From Wuchereria bancrofti (Eukaryota; Nematoda; Chromadorea; Rhabditida; Onchocercidae), in NCBI GenBank assembly GCA_005281725.1, contig SSBO01000001.1:4510399-4574398 (forward strand): DNA of 64,000 nt, in the 5' to 3' direction. The stretch's first letter is position 1. Each line of letters opens with the position of its first letter. Below are positions 54,172-64,000 of the stretch, in pieces. The notes below the pieces were generated by a model. The model saw only the letters and a list, made by a program, of their open reading frames with translations, was not told where the DNA came from and did no database searches. The translations under genes and the position numbers were made by a program.

Positions 54172-54292
54172 ACCGTAAACATACAAAACCATTAAGAAAC
54201 AACTGAAATCACAAATCGTTGGAGAAAGAAGCTGTTAAGAAAAGAAGAAACCGTCGAGTTTGCATTATATTCTTTCCTTTTTCAAATCCTGC

Positions 54293-54298
54293 AATAAA
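54293..54298 (+). terminator. Poly(A) signal of PXK
   Basis: AATAAA 122 nt after the proposed stop at 54171. Confidence 0.5.
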
Positions 54299-54671
54299 AA
54301 CAGAATCAATGAAAAGTTATCCGATACGGTGTTGATAATATATTACTGTCTACTTACAAAATAATCTGATGTATGCGAATGTTTTGGGTATTTTTATTTG
54401 TGTTTTGATTGATCTGAGTGGATGTGAAAGTTATTGTCCAAGTGTCAAATTTCAAATTGGTACATTCTGATCTTTTTATAAAAGCTAATTTATCGAAAGT
54501 CTAAGAAACAGAAAAATAGGGATGGTGACTGGAATTAAAATTTTCGATGAAAACTATGGCGTTTGGATAACCGATTTTTGTTACAGTATCTAGAAAATAA
54601 TTTTTTGCCCGAATCACTATTATGAACTTATATAAGCATATTTTACACTTTGTAAGTGAACAAAGGAATGG

Positions 54672-54677
54672 TTTATT
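54672..54677 (-). terminator. Poly(A) signal of DRG1
   Basis: AATAAA on the minus strand, 21 nt after the DRG1 stop codon. The two 3' ends converge with ~370 bp between signals. Confidence 0.6.
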
Positions 54678-54697
54678 TGATCATCTACTACATTTCG

Positions 54698-56399
54698 TTA
54701 AGGAAAATAAATGAGAAGAAAAAACTTTTTGACGATTTGCACGACATCTTCATCACTCAACACGTGTTCTTTCCCGACTCTTTGCGGATTATGTTTTGCT
54801 GAACTTCCCCAAACGTATGCGCTAAAGCAGTAGAATGATTTAGAGAGATATTCCGTTTTATTCACCTTGCAAATGCTGAGTAAAAGATTTCGAAAACGGC
54901 TTACAATTTGAAGTCTTTCTGAAGAGTTTTATGAATTTTGGAACACAAATCATCAATGGTCCGTGTTTCTGCTGATAGTACAATAGGTGCATTGTAATCG
55001 GGCAGCTGTCCTTTCGGTTTGGTATATCTAAAATAGTTTCTGCTTCCACCACCATTTAATTTGCTTTTGATTACAAAATTTATAGATGCTAATTTACAAG
55101 TTCTGTTTCCAGGAGTTTTTTTCTCTATTAATTTGAATTCCAACGTTTCAACAATTCCCAACTTTCGATTTTTCATCCCGAAGTGCTTAATGAAATAATT
55201 GCAAAACTTACACCCTAATGAGATTCAAGTAGTCCCAAATTTTTTCCAACAAATCATCGAAATTCCATTTGTGATGGGCAGAAATAGGCACACAATGAGG
55301 GATTTTATATATTATATCTAGCTCCTGAAAATTAATCCATTAATTCAATCTTAAAGTGAGGTTGGGAATAAGTCTCTCCCAAAATAGGTCTCGGAAAAGA
55401 CGGTCTTACCTCTATTGAAATTTGATCGATTTTGTTTAAAACATATATGCATGGAATATAAATCCTGCAATAGACAGGAACTTTCATAAGCCTGGAGATA
55501 TTTGATCCAGAGCCTGATCAAAAGACAATGCAGACTCCTAATGATTCAGGAATCCAAGTTAGAAAGCAGTATAAAACATTTCGGAATACATTTTTCAAGA
55601 CATTAGAAAAAAGAACAGCTTCGAAGTCTACTTACCTGTTCCCTTCGATAACGTCAATTAAATCCTCCGATGTGGCATCATACTTTAAAGATACGTCGGC
55701 ATTGTGTATACGATATTCTGCCAAAATACTTTTTACTATCTCGGCATCAAGTTCCGATTGTGGAACCTAAGAATGAAGTTTTGAAAGCAAGTGCTAAAAT
55801 AATTTCATTTGATGCAAATGCCCCCACAATGACATTAAAAATATAATTTAGATGGTAATACAGCCAGCCAGTTACTCTTGATAGAACTAGTAACGTATGC
55901 AATAACTTACTAAACAGGTTAAGTTTAGTCCACCTTTCTCTTTACGTTTAAAAACAATATTTGGTCGTGATTTATTCAGCCGTATGCCGAAGCCTTCTAA
56001 TTCCTGTTCAAGCAATTTTTTGTGTTGCAGAGGCTTCATCACGTCCAGTACCATCAATATTAACGAACATGTCCGTGCCACTGAAAACAAGAAGTTGTGA
56101 CGCATTTGCATTTTGTTACGATCGTCAAGATATGATAAAACCATTAAAATAAGAAGTAAATCACAATTTAATGTTTCGAATATGACTTCTACACTAACCA
56201 GCAATCACTTGTCGACCACGCCCTTTTCCATCTTTTGCACCCTCAATGATTCCAGGCAAATCTAGAAGCTGTATTTTGGCACCTTTGTAGCGAATAACAC
56301 CCGGTACTGTGGTGAGTGTAGTAAATTCGTATGCTGCTACCTCTGAATAAACACCAGCAAGGTTACACAATAGCGTCGATTTACCAACCGAAGGGAAAC
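54698..56399 (-). CDS. DRG1: Developmentally regulated GTP-binding protein 1 (DRG1), N-terminal exon not found
   Basis: Translation-associated OBG/DRG-family GTPase. Exons 56199-56399, 55911-56080, 55636-55766, 55410-55464, 55212-55324, 54905-55027, 54698-54821, all phase-consistent. Near-identity to human DRG1: G1 [16 protein letters not shown] followed by [21 protein letters not shown]3 [21 protein letters not shown]4 [11 protein letters not shown], the C-terminal TGS domain [17 protein letters not shown] and E(D)DVVQIVKK, then eight extra residues FFLLIYFP. The first exon here begins inside G1 (phase 1, after TTTATTTCAG). The ~65 N-terminal residues of the family (helical region and GGGGxGEGF stretch) were not found on this strand up to about 58270. 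The open frame does extend in frame upstream to an ATG at 56481, giving a non-homologous 31-residue leader. Confidence 0.93.
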
Positions 56400-56481
56400 C
56401 TGAAATAAAGATAATGCTGAGCTCATTTAACCACTGACTGTGACTCATTTCTGGCAAATTACGGTATCTACTTTCAGACAT

Positions 56482-58405
56482 GAATTAAGTTTAAGAGTAA
56501 CTTCTTTTGAGTTTCTTTTACGACAAAAAGATATTACATGGCATGAGATCTCGTTGAAGCACAAATACGCTCAGTGTTATTCATTCTTATCAAAGAACTG
56601 AAGTCTCCACTTGTGACATATATGACATTTTATTTTATAGTGAAATTTGGTTACAAGTAGTCGGAAGACTTGTTTAAATTTCACTACAGCTGCACTTTAC
56701 GAAATGTCGTTTTCGAGTGCTACGTCACTGAAGGAAAATGACAAATTTTGGTTTTAAGTAGATTTTTGCAATTTTATTTCTATTATCAACAGAATTTATT
56801 TACCATTATTCTTTGTTGTTGAATTTTAATAATTGTCATTAATTCATTCCAGATGCTTTAACGTACGGTAATGTACTCAAAAATATCATATTGAGAGCCA
56901 TTTGATATTAATGAATTTATTGATAATGATTACTTTTTATAATGTAGACATTTATAATGTACAGCTACGATATCAGTCAATTTAATCTTTATTACCGTGC
57001 TTGCTATTACCTAAATTTTTGTCCACTTATTTCTTTACCGGTTGTATACATCGTTCCATTTTTTAAAGCTAGGACTTATAAAAACAGATGTAATCTAAAG
57101 CGTAGACAAAATTAAAACATACCAAATTTGTTCCATAATTCTGGCAATAGAATAACTCGCAGTTCTGACATAAAGTATACTAAGTCACAAAATGATCACT
57201 CCTATCACTTTCCATGACTAAGGCATATGTTAGATAACGTTTACAAAGCTTTTGACTTAGTCCATTTAACTCATTTTTTTAATTCAATATAATATGACTC
57301 TATTTGTTTGATTTAAAACGCCGTGCGGACTGTAAAATTAATTTCAGTCAATCTCCTTGTCTCCTATGTTTTTTGTCACATGCTTCAGTCCTTTTCGGTT
57401 GGAAACATTTACATTCTTCAGCCCTTTTCACTAAAAATTCTTAAAACTTGAAATATTGGTAAAACTTGAAAAAAAAAAAACTTGAAATAGAAATCCAATT
57501 TCTAAAAATTTGCCAGCAGTGTACCAAAAAAATTACACTTTATTACTCAGTAGGGTGATATGGATTCTACGATTTCTCAGAAAATCTCTGGAATTCTGTT
57601 TATTCAAGCAATGGTGCAGCATCCAATTATCGCATATTCAAACCAAAGGACAGATGAAGAGACAGGTAATTTGTAAAAAACTATTTAACTCATTTATTCC
57701 TTCAGTACCTCGAAGTAAGCGGTCTGACATTTCAGAGAATGTGTTTGTGCTTATTTGTCCATATGGAAAACTTGATAATTATAGTATGGGCTATCGCATC
57801 GTGTATATCTGTGTATGTTTATCGATATCAGAATAAACTTTAACAGCAATGAATTCTCTGGGAATATGAGTTTCAGTGGATTAGGACAGGGAGGATATGG
57901 AATGAAAAGACAGGAGTGGAAGGAAAGCTCGGGGACAGATGGTATAGGAAAATGAGGCTAGAAGATGAGAGGACAAATCTGAGGCTACTCAAGTAGATTT
58001 CTGGGTTTATGATAGAATGGATGGACGGGATGAAAGAGACGATGAGAAGGTTCCTAGAGAGATGGAGCGGATAAAGCAAAGGAAGGGAATTGAGAGACGA
58101 CAGGATGGGCTCCACAAAATCTACTCTACATCAACATCAAGTTTTCCCGTAATATAGTGTGTGCTATCTGCTTTAAAGATTTAAATTTTTAGCTGGCGTG
58201 CAAATATAACACAGCTGCAGTTGCAGAAGAAACAAGGGATCGGCATAACACATAAGCCTTATCTTTGGGTTGTGTTGTTATAGGCTTTATAATGGCACAT
58301 GGATAATGGTAAGACTTCGTTGCAGCCTTAAAACTAAGGTAGCCGCGGCTTTTATTACTCTCACTGCTACTACTACTACTACTACTGTATTCATACTATC
58401 GTATT
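56482..58405. other. Spacer upstream of DRG1 and the membrane-protein gene; contains a purine-rich tract
   Basis: I searched here for the DRG1 N-terminus without success. 57862-58115 is strongly purine-rich on the + strand (GGAGGATATGGAATG, GAAAGAGACGATGAGAAGG). A (CTA/ACT)n run lies at about 58368-58388, just before the next start codon. Confidence 0.5.
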
Positions 58406-61400
58406 ATGCTTCTAATCCTACTACTTTATTTCATTTTATGCATATTATGTGACAAACTTCCTCTCGCAGCAGCAGCACTAGCCAACAGTGGCATCTCTCA
58501 CAAAGTGGCCTCATCTCCACCGGTTTCCAGTTCTATTTGGTCGCCAGTTATTACTACTACTAGTGGCAGTAGTACCACTTTCACTATTTCCGAAGTGATC
58601 CATAATGATCTATTATGCAACGATGGGTCCGAATTTGTGTGTGTTTGTCAACAGAATGCGGGTAATTTACTAAAATCCTACGTTCTATGCAATGAGCTCA
58701 TTGAGGTATCTTTGATTTTAAATTCCAACAAATAATTTTAACATAAATTTGAAGAAACTCGTGTTTTAGTTGGCTTTTATGGATTACATCCTTTAAGCAA
58801 CGATCCTTCATCGAATAAACATCCTGACGTCAGCATATTAAAATATGGATCGGTACTAAGTAAGTATCTATGGATAAAGAGCTTAGAACTGATGTATATT
58901 CTAATTTCCTTTCAAACATAATGGCAAAAATTCCGGATAATTTTAACAAATTCCATCGTGAAGCTCTATTTTCCCTGAGAAATTGAATTTGTACAGCGAA
59001 TCTGCGGGAGTCCAAAAATTAAGGGAATCCCGAACTAGGGCTCCCAAGAAGGTTAGACACTACTTGCTTGTGGCCTTTTTTATTTCTAATAGGAAAGGAG
59101 AGGAAGGGAGAAAAAGACATGAAATGAAAAGTTGAGGGATTCGATTTTGTTATTTGATAAAAACCAGGTGGATTTTTCATCGAAAATCATTATGAACAAA
59201 GACATAATAAAATGAACTGCGCAAAACCTCCGTTCGATTTTGCAACAACTGATTTGGATATAGTCTTGACCAAACTTTATTTTCTTTAATTTTCTAACTA
59301 GATTCATTTCAAGCACCAATCAATTCTCAACCAAAAGTCCAAAGCCAATATATACTGACAATCAATGAATTTAGCTCAAACCTGAAACACACAGTTTACT
59401 TCTTAATATTACAAAATTCAGGTATTCAAAACTTATCGTGTTAGTTTATGAACTTCTAAACTTCTAAAATAACTTCAGTCTTCAGAACTATTTGAAAACC
59501 TGAGACGTCGGCAAAACTCAATTACAGAGAACCGATGGAGATGCCAGAATGTGTATATTTCAACTTCCAAAACCGCTTGTTATGAGTTTCGCCTATTGTC
59601 CTTTAATCCTACAGTTTTTCCTATATAATGATGAATGGAAGTGACTTGGTTGGACGTGTCAGAAACAGGCAGAAATGGAAAAGAAACTTTACAAAGAACA
59701 GAAAAAGTCCTTATAATTTTAGGGTAATTAATGTGAGAAGTAATAAATATAATAACCTTAAAATCAGATATCATTCTCAATACTAATTATCAGAAAGCCG
59801 GAACATGCTTTTCAAATCTTAGAACTTTTTTCTGTACATATAACAATAACAAGTGATAAACTGATATCACCGATAAATTTACTTAGCTTTAACATTATTA
59901 CATCAGTGCTTATGTCTAAGTGATGGAAATAAGCGCTGGTGATGCAAGAAAGAATAATTTAAAAAGCATAGCAGATGGAAAAAACTTCTTTAAATTTTAA
60001 ACTGAACTAAAACACAACATTGCATTTGTTCTTTCTTGGTACAACTATATTTTTACCATTAATAAATTATGGTAAATAAAAATTTGAAAACTAAACAATT
60101 TTGTTTGATATGATAGTTTTTGACTTTAATCAAAATGAAAATATTAAAGTATTGGATTTTTCAGCTGGATAAATTGCCGGTAATTGAAATGAACATCAGG
60201 CGTGTCAATTTAAGTGCCCGGTTACACACCAATGAAACCTACGAATCTTATTTTAAACGTCGAGTTGCAGCCGTTGTAAGTAACTACTGCGAGCAACAAG
60301 CTGACGAATGTATGACGACAACGCTTAGGTTAAGAAAGGTAATTATTACTGAAGAAAGGAAGTTCCAAGACTTATCTTTTTATAGTTAAATGATAAATTA
60401 AATATTTGGACTTAATGAGTTAGTATTCTCTCTAAACAAATTATGAGGAAAAAAACACACTTGTGAATTCGTTTTAATCTATTTCACTGTATGTCTTTAA
60501 AGTTTTGACTATAATTTATATTAGCTAAACTTCTATCAAAATTATTTACAAATAAGCTTTTGAAGAATTTTTATGCCACCAGTACCTAAAGTGGAAAATG
60601 GATATCATCATGTAAAGAAGCTAGACACATCAGTTAGTCAGTTAGCAAGCTAGAAATTTTAATATCTAACCAAAGAAGAAGGTCAGAACAGAAAATAAAC
60701 AGAATCTTTTTAATATCTAAATCTAAATTAATCATCTCAATTTATTTCATTATAGGAGAATGTTGTACTACTCAGTATCAAGCCAAACAATTTACAGTCG
60801 ACAGCTATTGGTTTTGTAATCACCAAAAGTCAGCGACGAAGTACTCTCAGTACAATGACAATTCTGGATTCTACCAAAGTGAAATATGTTCTATCAGCAC
60901 AATTAGCTGCTCTATCCCGGATTCTCGGTGGGGTACGCATCGAACAGGTTGAAATCGTTACAATGGAAAAATACCGAAATAATAGTAGTAGTGAAAGTAT
61001 ACAACGACATAATTTTGGTCTTCTGCTTATCCTATCCATTGTTGCCACATTTCTGACTATGACCTACACCATTGCTGCCGTCCGAGTGTGCAGGTTAGAT
61101 TTATTCAGAAATATAAACAAATAGACTTGAAAGTTAGATTTGTTTCCTGTCAGTTAGTTTTGGTAGAATATAAATAGCTATTTTTTCTATCTTTAGTATT
61201 TTCTCTCTGAATTTTATCAATACATACATATTTAAAAGTAGTTCTTTCCTCAAAAAACAAATACGATCCTTATTCCTTTATTTGAACTTCTTACACATCG
61301 ATATGTAGGACATATCTAAATTTTACCGGTTAGTATTATCTCAATTAATATAAAAATCTACTATTTATAATCGTTCAAATAGTTAAAATTTATAATCGTT

Positions 61401-64000
61401 AAAATCAATTACCTTAATTAAGCTCAAATTGGTTACCTAATTCTATTTTCTTTTTGCAAACATAGACTCAAATATCTTTCCATGAAATTGTTACAATTGT
61501 AATGTTTCAAAATAGTCTGTGATTTTAATCTGATGCTTGAAGAGTTTGAAAAAAGCAATGCAGCACAGTTTTTTTGATTTCAGAAAGAATAAGAAAGATT
61601 ATGTTCATATTCAAGTTTTGAAGCGAGAAAATAATTTCAACATCCAGATGAATGTAGGTCTAGATTAACCCTATTACCCGGAATTGATTTAAAACAAAGA
61701 ATCAGTACGCCTATTATTAGCTATTATTAGCAGTGAGTTTCATTCTCCTTGTTACTGTCTCTTTATCAAAAAAGTCTACCATTTATCAGGCGAAAACTAC
61801 ATTTCAGTATAGAAAAAAGATCAAGAACTAAGATTAAAAAAACAAAGGGCAAATCTGCCCATATTTATCTTTTAGAGACTATTCATGGACAATATCAACA
61901 TTACTTAACATTACGAATCTAAGAAATTAGAAAAAATGAGAGTTTTCCTGAGAAAACGCTCATTAGTTTTATCTATTGTGTTCCTTTCCACCATAAACTT
62001 TTTACAGTGAGTTTATGTATAGCTTTCTAATTGCACCAAAGTTTGCTTTGGTTTGTTCATTATATTTTCTCCTTTACTCTATTTGCTCACCAGATTTAAT
62101 TGGGCCAGTTATATAAAGAAGCTAAAAATCGTGACCATATTAGATTCTCCTGCAATTAATGGACTTTCTGTTCAAAAACTGATGTTTCATCTACGCCTTT
62201 ACACTTCTTGCAATTTCAGTCAATAATTTTATGCATCGATTTCCTCAGCTCATTTGAATATGCAAATGTAAGAACTGAATAACACTGATGTTGGGTAGGA
62301 ATATATCTAGAAAATTGAGAACAGAAATTGCAAGTCTTTCTTGTGAGGTTAATCTTCACCTTTAATGGTATATAGTGACGTCACCTATATGAGACAGTGC
62401 GATACAACATAATTTTCGAAATGATCAAAAGAAATTACTTTTGATTCACTGTTTTTGTTCTTTTCAAAAAATCCAAGAATCGCTGAGAAAAACTTGTACA
62501 GATGTTTGTTAATTGTTCGAATTAAAAAAAGAAAAAGAAAAAAAAAAACAATTTATTAATTCTTACAAATAAATTCTGCAGTGAAATCTAGTTATTAGTC
62601 CAGCTAGTCATTCATGCCAAAGAGATATGTCGCATTTTGTTGCCCAACTCTTTGACAAGGTTAGCATAAATTATAATCATTCTCTCTTATCCTATTTCCG
62701 CTAGAGACTTATAAAACTGTTAGTAAAACACTGAAACTGAATCTAAATCATAGAAAGTATGAAGATACTGTGCCAAGGACTAAACCAATTTCATGACTAC
62801 CTTTATCACTAATAGGTCAATATGGCTTAACACCTAAGCTTGATCTTAACTTTTTTAATAATTTTCTTATCAAAAAAGTAATCGTTGACAATAGACGCTG
62901 AAAGGTTTTTCTCGTCCAATTTGAATTATTCATATTTTTCCGAATTTCTATTTTAAGTTTCTTGAACTACCATATATTTTGAACTATCTCCATCAAAAAT
63001 TTTCTCACATTACTGAAACGATATTCCAAAAAGAAATCAATTCACTGATTGTGAAGTTACTATTAAGTGTTATAATAGTAATAGAATTTGGGCATAACTT
63101 AATTTCAGAGATTGTTATGCGAAAAGACAAGCAAAGAAGAATGCTAGCAATTTGAACAATGCTTTTGAAACGCCAAATTACGGTACTTGCACACAACAGA
63201 AGCAAAATGAGATGAGCGGAAACTATGAAATTCACAGTACTATGAAGATGAGGGCTCCTGAAGAGAATGGTCCAAATAATTCAAATCAAGGAGAAATAGC
63301 CGTTTTTACGAATTATCAAATGAAGAGAATGTTCCAGTGTGATCCATCACAGCTGCCAGGTGAAGAAGTACCGCCGTTACCACAAACTTCGAATGACTTA
63401 TTCATAATATTTGCTTCGAAATCTCTCATAGATCCCAAATCACAAACTTGTAGTCCACAATCAAAGCATGTTGTCCACCAATCGCTAAAGACAGAACAAA
63501 AAAAGAACTCCCCTCTCTCATATAAAAGTGATGAAACATCTCAAGAAAATAACATTGTTGTAGTACCTCAAAAATACACAAATATGTTGGCGAAAAATGA
63601 GCAAACTGCCAAAGCATCTCCTCTTTTTAACTCAAATTTAAAAACCTATTTTTGTGAGCCAAAATGTGAATTTTTTGAACAGCAGACTAAAGAACTGCCG
63701 ACCTCGACCTGTAATCAGCCAATGGCAGAGGACTCACTGCAACCAACATGCAGTCAAACTGAAACCATTCCTAAACTCATGAATTCAAATTTGAAAGGAC
63801 CAACAACCGATGAACAGTTAGAAGCAGTCTGGAAACAGTCTGAAATAGGAAATGAATCAATATGGTTGCCCAATGCCCAAAAACCAAGAGGCAAACACTA
63901 CAGCTTGACAGGTTCATTTTCTAAATCATCGTTCAATTTAGCGAATTATTATAATGAAGAAGCAATAAATTTGGAATTATATCAGTCAAATCGGAGAACT
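58406..64000 (+). CDS. Single-pass type I membrane protein of unknown family (3' end outside window)
   Basis: Not recognised. Exons 58406-58705, 60165-60338, 60756-61093, 63109->64000, phases agree; at least 567 residues. Order: signal peptide MLLILLLYFILCILC; Ser/Thr-rich stretch; ectodomain of ~200 residues with Cys clusters (LLCNDGSEFVCVCQQ, YCEQQADEC) and alpha/beta-like spacing; one transmembrane segment (FGLLLILSIVATFLTMTYTI then AAVRVC); then a cytoplasmic part of more than 297 residues, polar, Ser/Gln/Asn-rich and probably disordered, with a PPLPQ motif. The ectodomain just before the membrane could be a SEA-like fold, judged only from its position and pattern. The start was chosen because it gives a clean signal peptide; an extra exon in the 58706-60164 intron cannot be excluded. 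The 2-kb intron 61094-63108 shows nothing recognisable. Confidence 0.72.

Overview
The window looks like nuclear DNA from a parasitic nematode, most likely a filarial (clade III) worm. It is AT-rich. Its genes are cut into many short exons by introns of roughly 80-2,000 bp ending in TTTTCAG-type acceptors. Several start codons sit just downstream of such an acceptor, as expected for spliced-leader trans-splicing. CX-module secreted proteins, a nematode-type family, are present. No mobile element, tRNA, rRNA or CRISPR array was seen. I predicted every exon join by hand from splice signals, reading-frame phase and remembered family sequences.

Layout, plus strand: (1) 1-16004, the C-terminal ~1,666 residues of the ryanodine receptor (unc-68 type), from the cytoplasmic solenoid through calmodulin site, EF hands, S1-S6 and pore; (2) 16790-21119, a synaptotagmin with two C2 domains; (3) 22540-23327, a perfect RFX/DAF-19 X-box followed by a possible tiny three-exon gene; (4) 24918-27311 and 29876-30989, two tandem CX-module secreted or GPI-anchored-looking proteins.

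Minus strand: (5) 32393-32864, splicing factor SF3B5; (6) 34080-36322, golgin-45 (BLZF1); (7) 38026-48964, a ~25-exon, ~1,565-residue coiled-coil protein that I do not recognise. Plus: (8) ~50554-54171, a PX-domain pseudokinase-like protein (PXK). Minus: (9) 54698-56399, the GTPase DRG1 without its N-terminal exon, tail to tail with PXK. Plus: (10) 58406-64000+, a single-pass membrane protein running off the window.

Functional themes: calcium release (ryanodine receptor) lies beside calcium-triggered exocytosis (synaptotagmin), and PXK is a trafficking/channel regulator. The strongest unusual signal is a pair of mutually exclusive exons that would swap the calmodulin-binding helix of the ryanodine receptor; the alternative exon loses the anchor Phe and the redox-reactive Cys. 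A perfect 13-nt inverted repeat lies in the intron behind it. Other points of interest are the X-box mini-gene, the prion/Shadoo-like layout of the CX proteins, and the missing DRG1 N-terminus.
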